Source: JASGIT01 sp047601665
GTDB lineage: Bacteria; Pseudomonadota; Gammaproteobacteria; Burkholderiales; Burkholderiaceae_C
DNA length: 64,000 bases
Assembly (NCBI GenBank): GCA_047601665.1
Contig: JASGIT010000001.1
Location: 4,216,001-4,280,000, forward strand
Reading direction: 5' to 3'
Shown here piece after piece: positions 33,962-45,000 of this stretch. The notes beneath the pieces were generated by a model, which did no database searches, had not been told where the DNA came from, and saw only the letters and a list, made by a program, of their open reading frames with translations. Each line of letters starts with the position of its first letter. Position 1 is the stretch's first letter. The position numbers were made by a program, and so were the translations under genes.

Positions 33962-36445
33962 ATGAGCCAGCACCCGGCGACACGCCGCCAACCTCCGCGC
34001 GCCCTTTCTCGCTCCATAATCGCCTGCGCCATCCGACAGCTCAGCGTGGTAGGCATCGCCGCTGGCGCGCTTATCGCCGTCGCTCCGACCTCGGCATTCG
34101 CCCAAGCAGAAGCGTCAAAGGCACATCGCTACAACATCCCTCCCGGGCCGCTGAACAGTACCTTGAGCCGCTTTGGCAGCGAAGCTGGAATTCTCCTGTC
34201 TTTCGATCCAAACACAACGGCAGGTATCCGAAGCAAAGGCCTCGTCGGCACCCACACTCCCGTATCGGCACTGAACGCGCTCCTTGCTGGCACCGGACTG
34301 GAAGCGATCCAACAGCGAGATGGGGCATATCTTCTCAGGAAGGCAGCCATTTCTCCCGAAGGCAGCGCAACGCTTGCCGAAGTGAAGGTCGTGGCACAAG
34401 CTGAACGCTCAGCGCAGACCGAAGGGTCCGACTCCTACGTGGCTAATGGGGCCAAGATTGGAAAGGAAGACACTAAATCTCTTCGTGAGATTCCGCAATC
34501 CGTATCTGTTGTCACGCATCGGCAGATCGAAGACCAAAACCTCACCACTGTTAGCGATGCGTTGGCCCAGGCGCCTGGCGTGTATTTAGGCACCATGGCC
34601 AACGACATGCCGGTATTTCAGTCGCGCGGGTACGGAATGGAAACCTCCTATGACGGAATCAGCGTATCCCAGGGTGCAGGAGGTGGCTTTGACCGGAGCG
34701 TATTAGAAGACCTGAGCTCGCTTGATCACATCGAGGTACTACGCGGTCCGGCCGCGCTGCTACGCGGCGGAAATGAATCGCCGGGCTTCGGCGGTATCGT
34801 CAACCTTGTCCGTAAAAAACCAAAAAAAGAGTTTTCTCTATCTGGCGAGCTTTCAGCAGGCTCGTGGAACAATTATAGCGGCTACGTTGACGTTACCGGC
34901 CCCTTAAACACCGCAGGCACGCTCCGTGGTCGAGCTGTCCTCTCTAAACACGATCAGAATTTCTTTTATAAGGACGCTCGTTCGGAAATAAATTCCTTCT
35001 ATGGCGTTGTTGAAGCAGATCTGACACCCACCACTCTTCTGACATTGTTGGCGGACTATCAAGAGTTGGACAAACATGGAAAGCTGTCATTCATACCTCG
35101 CTATGGAGATACTAAACAACTGATTACCACAGATCGTTCCGCCAGCTTTGGAGAGCCATGGAGTGGAATAAACAGGAAAGCATTGAATACCGGTGCGACA
35201 TTGCAACACACATTCGTGAACGATTGGAAATTTAAGGCAAATTTCAACTACCAGTCGGAAGACTATGATAATATAGCCCTTACTACTTCTGGATATGTTA
35301 AATCAGATAACACGGCGAACTTTAGCGCAATAGGATTTATTAAGAAAGTCCATTCTCGCGGATATGACATCAGCGTTGGCGGGCCCTTCGAATTTCTCGG
35401 TCGGAAGCACGAGGCTACTCTAGGCATCGATGGCAGTAGTTTTTCGGATCATGGTGACTCTCCATACGCTTCCTTTTCGAACAGGAATGTTTTCAATCCA
35501 AATATCAGCAATCCTTTCAGCAGCCTTATTCCCGACTATAACGCCTATATTTGGGATTTTACTCAGCGCTCAGCATATGCTTCAACGAGGTGGCAGCTGT
35601 CAGACTCGCTTAAACTAGTGCTCGGCGCTAGGTCACTGCTGAAAATGAAAACGCAAGTGACGGGCTACGCATCGAGCAACAATAGGGACATATCTGGAAA
35701 AACAACCCCTTACACTGGCATCATTTGGGACCTCAGCCCGAATGTCTCAGCCTATGCAAGCTATGGTCAGCAGTTTATTCCGCAAACTAAAATTTCGTAT
35801 ATGGGAGAACTATTGCCCCCTCAGATTGGATGGCAGAGCGAAATTGGCGTAAAAGGAGAATTTTTTGATAAACGCCTCACTGGTTCCGTGGCATTTTACC
35901 GGGTGCGGGATAAAAATCGTGCGATCCTTGACGACGACCATACCGGCTGTAACAATAGCAATGGCTACTGTTATGTAGCCGCAGGACTGGTTCAAAGCCA
36001 GGGGTTGGATACCGAAATTAGCGGCAGTCCGATCCAGGGACTTATGCTGACTGCAGGTTATACATATAATCAAAATAAATATCTGGACGATGCAACGACC
36101 TCAAACATTGGTCAACGATTCAATGGCGCGACGCCGCGACATTTGTTCAAGCTTTGGGGAGTGTATGAATTTCAGCATCGCGACTTTGAGGGCGTACTGA
36201 ATGGCTGGAAAGTAGGTGCGGGAGTTATCGCTCAAAGCGAGATCTTCGTTAATAGCAGCATTCGGCAGGGTGGATATTCTGTGGTCAGCGCATTAATTGG
36301 CTACAATTTTAGTCCCAAGACGTCAGTCACTGTCAATATAAACAATGTATTTGACCGCCACTATCTTCAGACTTTGAGCTCGAACTATGGCAATTATTTT
36401 GGTGCACCTAGAAGTGTCCAAATGACTTTCCGCCATCAATTCTGA
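33962..36445 (+). CDS. TonB-dependent siderophore receptor with signalling domain
   Basis: The 827-residue outer-membrane protein imports the ferric siderophore and signals to FecR. A long signal peptide ends near APTSAFAQ (about residue 48). The STN signalling domain (about 55-125) includes YNIPPGPLNSTLSRFGSEAG. The plug starts at about 150 (SLREIPQSVSVVTHRQIEDQ) and contains IEVLRGPAALLRGG. The beta-barrel ends in QMTFRHQF with the terminal Phe required for outer-membrane insertion. It resembles FpvA/FhuE-type hydroxamate or pyoverdine receptors. The gene becomes much richer in A and T after about 34800 than its neighbours, which suggests separate origin. Confidence 0.93.
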   Translation: MSQHPATRRQPPRALSRSIIACAIRQLSVVGIAAGALIAVAPTSAFAQAEASKAHRYNIPPGPLNSTLSRFGSEAGILLSFDPNTTAGIRSKGLVGTHTPVSALNALLAGTGLEAIQQRDGAYLLRKAAISPEGSATLAEVKVVAQAERSAQTEGSDSYVANGAKIGKEDTKSLREIPQSVSVVTHRQIEDQNLTTVSDALAQAPGVYLGTMANDMPVFQSRGYGMETSYDGISVSQGAGGGFDRSVLEDLSSLDHIEVLRGPAALLRGGNESPGFGGIVNLVRKKPKKEFSLSGELSAGSWNNYSGYVDVTGPLNTAGTLRGRAVLSKHDQNFFYKDARSEINSFYGVVEADLTPTTLLTLLADYQELDKHGKLSFIPRYGDTKQLITTDRSASFGEPWSGINRKALNTGATLQHTFVNDWKFKANFNYQSEDYDNIALTTSGYVKSDNTANFSAIGFIKKVHSRGYDISVGGPFEFLGRKHEATLGIDGSSFSDHGDSPYASFSNRNVFNPNISNPFSSLIPDYNAYIWDFTQRSAYASTRWQLSDSLKLVLGARSLLKMKTQVTGYASSNNRDISGKTTPYTGIIWDLSPNVSAYASYGQQFIPQTKISYMGELLPPQIGWQSEIGVKGEFFDKRLTGSVAFYRVRDKNRAILDDDHTGCNNSNGYCYVAAGLVQSQGLDTEISGSPIQGLMLTAGYTYNQNKYLDDATTSNIGQRFNGATPRHLFKLWGVYEFQHRDFEGVLNGWKVGAGVIAQSEIFVNSSIRQGGYSVVSALIGYNFSPKTSVTVNINNVFDRHYLQTLSSNYGNYFGAPRSVQMTFRHQF

Positions 36446-36526
36446 CTACAAGCCGAATCTGCCCCGAGCAAGAGGCAGGTTCACTATGAATAGCCAAACC
36501 AAGTTCGTCTCAGCGCAGCACCCAAC

Positions 36527-38263
36527 ATGTTTCAGGTAAAGAATTCTGCCCGATGGTGGTTTCTCGTCCACAGTTGGCTCGCACTCCCTGTCTGGGTATT
36601 TCTTTTCTTTGTATGCTTGACCGGAAGTATCGCCACTGTCAGCCAGGAGATTATTTGGCTGGGCAAGCCTGAAGTGCGAGCCAATCCTCCTTCCGGGGAT
36701 GCCCGTATGCTGAGCTATGGCGAAATTGTGGCTGCGATAGTGCGAGAGAACCCAGACGCGGTGGTTCGCAGCATTTCGCGTCCAGTGAAATCCATTTTTG
36801 CTTGGACTGTGGATACAAGTTATCCAGATATGCGTCGAGTGACGCAGTATGTCAATCCCTACACAGGGCATATCCAAGGCAGCGAACCCCACGGCCTCAC
36901 TTTCAAACAGTTCATTTATGCGTTGCATGGCTGGCTATTAATTCCGTTCGGGGGCAGATACAATCTTGGCGCCATTGGCTACTACATGGTCTCACTGTTG
37001 TCGCTACCTTTACTCGGGTTGGTGATTTCGGGACTGGTTGTTTACAAGCGCTTTTGGCGTGGCTATCTACACCCGAAACTTCGTTTTGACCGTGGGTTCC
37101 GAGTGTTTCTTGGTGATTTGCATCGAATCGTTGGTATTTGGTCTGCTCCGTTCATCCTGATCATGGCTGTGACAGCGCTGTGGTTTTTGCTAGAAATGGC
37201 TCTCCATGATGTGGGGCTGGAATTGCCATCCACCGGGAGTGAAGTGCCGGTGCTCGTTCAGCGGGAAGACATTCCAGTCGTCGCCTCGGGCCGTGCACCT
37301 CCGCGCATCGGGTTTGATCAGGCAGCAGCAATCATGCGTGAATATTTTCCTGGGGTTGAACCAATGGTTCTTCGCATGGGCGAAAACGCCTTTGCACCGA
37401 TCACAGTAATAGGACAGAGTGCGTCATGGCCCCTGCTCAATGAGTCAGCTCAGATCAATCCTTACACTGGCTTAGTGGAAGTTGCTCATCGGGTTACCGA
37501 CCGCTCCAGCCTGGAACTTGTTACGCAGTCCATGCGACCGCTGCATACTGGCGACTTCGTCGGTCTGGGACTGAAAGTCACATATTTTTTCTTCGGCCTG
37601 CTGCTTACCACGATGGTCGGGTCAGGTTTACTGATTTGGACGAAGCGTACCGTAAATGCCACACGGCAGGTCGTTAGGGGAGCAGCCCTCGAAAGGGAGG
37701 ACATTATTGGCGCGCCTTTGCCCGAAGCACTCGCGCCCCCAGGATCCAATAAGGGAGCCTCACCTAGACGCTGGTGGTGGAGATGGCGCTTTCACCTAAG
37801 TGCGGTAGTGCTGATAGTGCCGCTTACCATTGCTCCATTTTACCTCATTGGCCCACAGCGAGTTGACGCTAATCCCGGGCTAGGACAGCGCACTGTTGAG
37901 ACGTTGCAAGTCGGCCCATGGACAGCCACGCTAGGCGAATGGAAGACGACATCGCCAATTATTCGTGACGGCGAATTCAAGAAGGAATTCGCTCTGTCTT
38001 TGTGCACTTCCTGCATGCAAGAGGTCAAGGCCGCCTACCTGCGCGTAGGAAAGCCGCGCGGCGATATCCGCACGTCCGGGGGCTTATTTTCCGGCTCTCC
38101 TTTTCGACAGTTTATTGCGGTACACATCCCTCATGATGTCCGCCCCGATGCACAGTTTTGGCTTACATTGGAGGGATGGGATGGCTCTGTGCATCGAGCT
38201 CCCATTCCGCTCGCCGAAGCATCGCCAGCCACGTTTCAATGGGCAAAGGGCAGGACCCAATAG
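36527..38263 (+). CDS. PepSY-associated membrane protein (ferric-siderophore reductase-like)
   Basis: The 578-residue inner-membrane protein has an N-terminal helix (WLALPVWVFLFFVCLTGSIA), a periplasmic PepSY part (AWTVDTSYPDMRRVTQYVNP), two or three central helices (YYMVSLLSLPLLGLVISGLV; GIWSAPFILIMAVTALWFLL) and two more at about 355 and 420. Histidines in FVCLTGS/ALHGWLL/DLHRIVG may bind heme. PepSY-TM proteins (PiuB, FoxB, FhuF-linked) beside TonB receptors reduce or help release iron from siderophores in the periplasm. The C-terminal 130 residues are a further periplasmic domain with LCTSCMQE. The stop overlaps the next gene's GTG. Confidence 0.8.
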   Translation: MFQVKNSARWWFLVHSWLALPVWVFLFFVCLTGSIATVSQEIIWLGKPEVRANPPSGDARMLSYGEIVAAIVRENPDAVVRSISRPVKSIFAWTVDTSYPDMRRVTQYVNPYTGHIQGSEPHGLTFKQFIYALHGWLLIPFGGRYNLGAIGYYMVSLLSLPLLGLVISGLVVYKRFWRGYLHPKLRFDRGFRVFLGDLHRIVGIWSAPFILIMAVTALWFLLEMALHDVGLELPSTGSEVPVLVQREDIPVVASGRAPPRIGFDQAAAIMREYFPGVEPMVLRMGENAFAPITVIGQSASWPLLNESAQINPYTGLVEVAHRVTDRSSLELVTQSMRPLHTGDFVGLGLKVTYFFFGLLLTTMVGSGLLIWTKRTVNATRQVVRGAALEREDIIGAPLPEALAPPGSNKGASPRRWWWRWRFHLSAVVLIVPLTIAPFYLIGPQRVDANPGLGQRTVETLQVGPWTATLGEWKTTSPIIRDGEFKKEFALSLCTSCMQEVKAAYLRVGKPRGDIRTSGGLFSGSPFRQFIAVHIPHDVRPDAQFWLTLEGWDGSVHRAPIPLAEASPATFQWAKGRTQ

Positions 38264-38571
38264 TGCCACAGGCTATCAGGTTTCTGCTTGTCGCTCTGGT
38301 GCTAGCTACCTCCACTGCATGGGCCCATGGGCCGTTTGGTCATTGTGTACGCCTTACTTTGACAACGGTCCGCTGCACAGGCGGTTTCGACGAGAAAGCA
38401 ATGCCGGGCGTCCGTATCGATATATTGGACGATGGAGACCGCATTCTTATACGTGGCAAACTTGATACCAGTGGCAGTTTCACATTCCGCAAGCCTGCTG
38501 GCGGCTTCTACGTATTGATCGATTTTGGGCCAGGTCTAACAGTGGAAATTGACGACCAAGAGATTAAATAG
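38263..38571 (+). CDS. Small periplasmic protein in the uptake operon
   Basis: GTG 38263 overlaps the preceding TAG stop (TAGTG), and AGGA lies about eight bases upstream. An ATG at 38239 is an alternative. The 102-residue product starts with a signal peptide (PQAIRFLLVALVLATSTAWA) and a mature HGPFGHCVRLTLTTVRCTGG. Two cysteines may form a disulfide. The rest is a small beta-sandwich (GVRIDILDDGDRILIRGKLD) like carboxypeptidase-regulatory or DUF4198 folds. Translational coupling to the PepSY protein suggests a partner role in periplasmic iron release. Confidence 0.65.
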   Translation: MPQAIRFLLVALVLATSTAWAHGPFGHCVRLTLTTVRCTGGFDEKAMPGVRIDILDDGDRILIRGKLDTSGSFTFRKPAGGFYVLIDFGPGLTVEIDDQEIK

Positions 38572-39041
38572 CGCCTAAGCCCGATCAACAGCGCGCACCA
38601 GCACGTTTGTGAACTAGCGCCGATCAGCGCCCCGAGGCCTCAACGGCGCGAGCCTCAATTCAAGCGGTCTTCGGTAGCACGCCGCTTGAGCACGGACAGT
38701 CCTCAGCGCGCAGCTATCATGGTCAAAGGGGCTAGAGAGGCGCGGACATTCTGCGCGTAGGCGAATTACGGTACATCGGTAACTTGCTCAAGGCTATGAT
38801 CAATCGGCGAAGTGCGATCTCCCCTGAGATCCGCACACGAATGTGTCGGTGGGCCGCTGCCTGTTCGAGAGGCAGCTGAGCAAGGCGATTTATGTGGTAA
38901 TACGCAAGCCGGTCGGCAATGAGCGTAGACGCTGTCAACGCTCATTGCACGCAAGAGAGCTTGATTGGCCGCCAGTGGTGCCTAGCACTGCGCACTCGCC
39001 ATAACCAGCCTAAGCTTGAAAGCTGAGTTTTTCGGGTCGAG
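38572..39041. other. Convergent intergenic region between uptake operon and NRPS
   Basis: The plus-strand uptake operon and minus-strand NRPS genes converge here. Near 39005-39035, CAGCCTAAGCTTGAAAGCTG followed by AGTTTTT could act as a terminator. Short minus-strand frames (38938-38732) exist without support. Confidence 0.4.
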
Positions 39042-42000
39042 CTACTTAAGATCGCAAAGCGCTATCACGGCGCCATTAAGAAAATCGTCGCAGCCAATAA
39101 TATCTTGATGGCTAGCATCAATATATTTGTTGCAATTCTGCTCGCCTCCAACTCTCAACAGAAATTTACTTATCGAGGAATGCGACCTGCCATTTGACCA
39201 CCAGAAATTTGCATTTTCGCTCAATTCATCGAAGCGACCGCAATAATTCCGCATCAGCTCATTCAATCGCCTTCCCACAACAAACAGCCGGACTATTTCT
39301 GCAGCGGCCATCCCATTGTATATACCAACCGGGGCTTTTCCTTGGGATTTCATTATATTTTGAGTCCATAGTCGCAGGGGTTCCTCCAGCGTGTCTGGAT
39401 CACCAATCGCGGCAGGAACAGAGATGTACGTATTTGGGGCGGCCAAAATACTCTTTACAAAATTAGCATAGCTAACGCGCCAGTCGTCTTCGTCGACATC
39501 CTTTTTCTCGTCAAGAAAATTTATAGAACAATCGACCACTCCGAGAAACGCAACCGCCTTCCCCCTTTTTTCCAAAGACTTTGCCACCAAAATAGATAAC
39601 ATTCCTCCATACGACCAACCCAGCAGAAAATATGGGCCTTCTGGTTGCATTTTCACAATAAAGTTCGTATATGCTTCAGCCATACTCTCCAGACTTTGTT
39701 CTCTATGCAAAGCATCCAGGAGCATAGGAGAAGATATTCCATATACCGAGCGAATACCGTTCAGTCTCCGGGCCAAAGGGAGATAGCCCAATGAAGTTCC
39801 CAAGCCGGAGTGGATGCAGAACAATGGGGGGATATGGTCCTGCTTGCTATTCATCAGTACCACGGAAGAAGATTTAGAGTTAACTCCCCACGCATAAAAA
39901 AGTGCTTTGATTGTGGGTCGACTCATTAAGGTAGCCAGATCCACATTTAGATTGAGCCCTTCATGCGCTCGCGCATGCGCAATAATTTTTAGCGCTAGTA
40001 TTGAATTTCCGCCCAGCTCGAAGAAGTTGTCATTGCGACCCACGCGCTGCACGCCCAGCACTTCTGACCAGATCGCTGCCAGCGCCTCCTCCACCTCACC
40101 CACCGGCGCCTCGTAGCTCTCTCCACCTCCGAACTCCGGATCCGGCAGCGCCTTGCGGTCCACCTTGCCGTTCACGTTTAGCGGCAGCGCCTCCAGCACC
40201 ACTATCGCGGCGGGCACCATGTAGTCGGGCAGGGCCCGTCCCAGGCGGGCCTTCAGCTCGGCAGAATCCACCTCCTGCCCGGCCTTGGCCGAGACGTACC
40301 CCACCAGCCTCGCACCCGCGGGGCCCTCTGCGGCAACCACCACCGCCTCCCTGACCTCGGGTTGCGCCAGCAGCTGTGCCTCCACCTCGCCCAGCTCGAT
40401 GCGGAATCCCCGCACCTTCACCTGGTGGTCGATCCGCCCCAGGTACTCCAGCTGGCCATCGGCGTTCCAGCGCACCAGGTCCCCCGTGCGGTACAGCCGG
40501 CCTCCCGCTTCGTCGAACGGGTCCGCAACAAAGCGCTCCGCGCTCAGCCCGCCCCTTCGCAGGTAGCCTCGCGCCAGACCCTCGCCTCCGAGATACAGCT
40601 CTCCCGCCACCCCCGGCAGCACCTGGTTCAAGCCACCATCGAGCACATAGGTCTTGCATCCTGTGATCGGCCGGCCGATCGGCACCTGGCCGCTGCCGTC
40701 GTCTTGGCAGGTCCAGTGCGTGATGTGGATCGTCGCCTCCGTCGGGCCGTACAGGTTGTACAGCGCCGCCTGCGGCAGGCGCTTGGCAAAGGCCCTCAGC
40801 ACTTCCAGCGGCAAGGCCTCACCGCCGCAACCAATGCGCCTCAGGCTGGCCGCCTGGGTCAGATCTCGCTGCTGCACCAGCGCCCCAAGCATGGAGGGTA
40901 CGAAGTTCGTCGTCGTGATCCGGTGCTTCTCGATCAGCGCCATCACGCGCTCGAGGTCCCGATGATCGCCAGGCCCCGCCACTGCCAGCCTCGCCCCGAC
41001 GCTCAGCGGCCAGAAGATCTCCCACACCGACACGTCGAAGCCGAACGGGGCCTTGTGCAGCACCGTCTCCGACGGCTCAAGCTCATAGGCCTCCTGCATC
41101 CAGCCCAGGCAGTTGAAGATGGCCGAGTGTCGAACCCCCACCCCCTTGGGCCGTCCTGTCGAGCCCGACGTGTAGATGACGTATGCCAGGTTCTGGCCGT
41201 GCACAGGCACCTGCGGATCGTGCCCGGGCTCTTCCGACAGGTCCGCCGTGTTCAGCTCCAGCACCCTCAGCGTGTCACCGCCCGGCACACGCCCCCTCAC
41301 GTGGCTTTGCGTCAGCAGCAGCTCGATCCCGCTGTCACCCACCATGAAGCCCAGACGCTCCGCCGGGTACTCCGGGTCCAGCGGCACGTACGCGCCGCCA
41401 GCCTTCAGGATGCCCAGCAGCCCGACGATCATCTCGATCGAGCGCTCCACGGCGATCCCCACCCGGACCCCCGGGCCCACGCCCAGCCCGATCAGCCGGT
41501 GCGCGAGGCGGTTGGCCCTCAGGTTCAGCTCGCCGTAGCTCAGCTCTTCGTCGCCGAACACCAGCGCCACCGCGTCTGGCCGCTCGCGCACCTGACGCTC
41601 CACCAGCTCGTGCCCGGGCTTGGCGTGAGGGTACCGCTTCTCGTTCACGCCCCAGCGGATCAACTGTTGCCGCTCATCGTCGTTCAACAAATCGATGTTA
41701 GCCGCCACCTGCTGCGGTTTCTCCGCCAGCGCGTGCAATACCGTCGTGAAGTGGTCCAGCATCCGCTCGATCGTCGAGGCATCGAACAGCTCGGCCGCGT
41801 AGCTCACACTGAGCGACACTCTTCCCTGCTCGTCCTCGCTGCTGTTGAGCACCAGCTCGAACTGCGCCGCCTGCTCTCCCAGCCCATACCGCTGCAGCCG
41901 CAGGTCCGGCAGGCTGGCCAGCGCCTGGTAGTTCCTCCTCTGGTGGCTGTACATCACCTGGAACAGCGGGTTGACGCCCAGCAGCCGCTGCGGCTGCAGC

Positions 42001-45000
42001 GCATCGACCAGTTGCTCGAACGGCAGCTCCTGGTGCTCCTGCGCTCCCAGCGCCGCCGCCTTCGCCTGCTCCAGCACCTGCTCCAGGCTCATCTCCGGGC
42101 TCACTACCCCGCGCAGCACCTGCGTGTTCACGAAGAATCCGATCACCCCTTCGGTCTCCGGCCGGTTGCGGTTCGCGTTGGGCACGCCCACTCGGATGTC
42201 CTCCTGCCCCGTGTACCGGCTCAGCAGCACCTGCCAGCCCGCCAGCAGCACCATGAACAGCGTCGCGCCATGTGCTCGGCCCAGCTGCTGCAGCCCTTGC
42301 ACCAACTGCTCGGGCAGCTCCACGCCGTGCCACGCCGACCGGTAGCGACCGTCGGCTCGCCGCGGCCTGTCCGTGGGCAGCTGCAGCACCGGCTGCTCCT
42401 CGCCCAGGTGGGCCTTCCAGTAGGCCAGCTGCCGATCCCGCTCCCCGGCCTCCATCCACTGGCGCTGCCATACCGCATAGTCCGCGTACTGGATCGGCAG
42501 CGGCTTGAGGTTCGCCTGCCGACCTTCCACCCCGGCCTTGTACAGCTCCACGAACTCGTCGACCAGCACCTGCATCGACCAGCCGTCCGAGACGATGTGG
42601 TGCATCACCACCACCAGCACGTGCTCGTGCTCGCCCAGCCCGATCAGGCCCACACGCAGCAGTGGCCCCTCCGCAAGATCGAACGGCATCGCACGAAGGC
42701 GCGTGGCTTCCTCTTGCAAGCGAACCTCCTGGCCCGATTCAAGGCTGCTGAGATCGATCATCTCAACGATGAATCCGGATTGCTCCAGGATCACCTGCTC
42801 GGACACTCCGTCAGCATCCGCCCTGAACACCGTGCGCAACGACTCGTGGCGCGCCACTATCGTGCTGAAGCTGCCCTTGACCGCCTCGACGTCCAGCTCG
42901 CCTTCGAGCCTCAGCCCTGCGGCAATGTGGTATGCCGTGCTCTCGCGGTCCAGCTCCCACAGGAACAGCTGCCGCGCCTGGGCATACGATGGTGCCAGCC
43001 CTCCAGCGCGCTGCTCCATGGATAGCGCCGGAATGACAATCGCTTCAGTGTCGGCATCAGAGGCTTCGATCAGTGCCTTGGCCACCAGCGCCAACCTCTG
43101 GTGCTCGAAGATCTGCCGCGGCGACAGCTCCAGCCCGCGCCGGCGCGCCCGCGCCACCACCTTCAGGCTCAGGATCGAGTCGCCCCCCAGCTCGAAGAAG
43201 CTGTCGTTGCGCCCGACCTTCTCCACGCCCAGCACCTCGGCCCATACAGCCGCCAGTGTCTCTTCCACTTCGCCCTGCGGCGCTTCATAGCTCTCGCCGC
43301 CTCCGAACTCTGGGTCCGGCAGCGCCTTGCGATCCACCTTGCCGTTGGCATTCAACGGCAGCGCCTCCAGCACCACGATCGCGGCAGGCACCATGTAGTC
43401 GGGCAAGGCCTTGCCCAGCCGATCGCGCAGGACATTGGCGTCGATGGCGGCCTGATCGACGTTCGCCGACACGTAGCCCACCAGCCGGGCGCCCTCTCCC
43501 TCCGGGCCGTCCTTGACCACCACCGCCGCTTCACGCACCTCGGGCTCTGCCAGCAGCCTCGCCTCGATCTCCTTGAGCTCCACGCGGTAGCCACGCACCT
43601 TCACCTGGTCGTCCATCCGCCCCAGGAATTCCAGGCTCCCATCGGCCAGCATCCTCACCCGGTCGCCCGTGCGGTACAGCCGCGCACCTTCCCCGAACAC
43701 GTTCGCGATGAAGCGCTCGGCCGTCTGCGCCGCCCGCGCCTGGTACCCCCGCGCCACCTGCGCTCCGCCCAGGTACAGCTCCCCGGCCACGCCCTGCGGC
43801 ACCAGGTTCAGCTCCCCGTCGAGCACGTAGGCTTCGCCGTTGCCCAGCGGCCGTCCCACCGGCAGCGTGCCAGCGCGCTCGCGGTCAGCCTCCTCGGCCT
43901 CCTGCGTCAGCACCCCCACCGTGGTCTCCGTCGGCCCGTAGTGGTTCAGCACCTTCAGCTCGGGCCTGAGCTGCTGGATCCGGTCCAGCAGCTGCCACTG
44001 GGTGGCTTCGCCACCCAGCACCAGCCGCCGGCGCGGCAGCACCTGCTCGGGCCTGGCCGCGCTCAGCAGTGCCTGCAGGTGGCTGGGCACGATCTTGAGC
44101 ACGTCCACCTGGTGCTCGCTCATGTAGCCTGCGAACGCGTCGGGGTCGAACGCCAGCTGCGCATCCAGCAGGTGCAGCGTCCTGCCCGAGCACAGCGCCC
44201 CGTACAGCACCGTGTTCCCCAGGTCCGCCGCCACCGTCGAGACCATCGCCATGCTGCGAACGTCATCGCCCAGCTCCAGCCGGTCGAGCATCGCCTGCAC
44301 GTAGTTGGCCAGCGCCCCGTGGCTGACCACCACGCCCTTGGGCTGGCCTGTCGAGCCTGAGGTGTAGATCACGTAGGCGGCCTGCTCAGGGCTGACCTGT
44401 ATCGCTGGCAACTTCGCTGCTGATCCGACATCCTCACAGAGCTTCAGCTGCTGCACCGGTACGCCAGCGTCCCAGGCCAACTCCGCCGTACTCAGCACCA
44501 GCGCCGCTGCGCTGTCGCGCACCATGTAGGCCAAGCGTTCAGCCGGCAGCGCCGGATCCAGCGGCACGTACGCGCCGCCCGCCTTGAGCACCGCCAGCAG
44601 GCCCACCACGAACTCCACCGACCGTTCGACATGCAGCGCCACCCGGACCTCCGGTCTCACGCCGTGCTTGAGCAATTGATGCGCCACAAGATCGGAATGC
44701 CGATCCAGCTCGGCATGGCTCAACCGCACCTCGCCGCACATGAGCGCCACGCCCTTGCCCTTAGCGTGCCGCTTGATCTGGTTCAGCACCAGTCGGGCCG
44801 GTTCGAGCACAGGACCGCATCTCTGGGCCAACAGGTCTTGCAAACCCACAGCGCTCAGCAGATCCACATCTCGCAACTGAGCCGTGCCTTCGGCCAAGCC
44901 ACGCACGACTCCAACGAGAGCGGCCTGCATCAATTCACATAGCCACGCCGGATCGATCGGCTCCATGCTGTTGCCCACCAGGCCGAACTGATCCCCCAAG

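Noticed and set aside
40362..43025. Long plus-strand frames opposite the NRPS (also 46770-49439, 53187-55793, 43101-44360, 49515-50774)
   Set aside because: They are antisense shadows of GC-rich NRPS modules. They recur only because the modules repeat, are His/Arg/Gln-rich and have no ribosome-binding sites.
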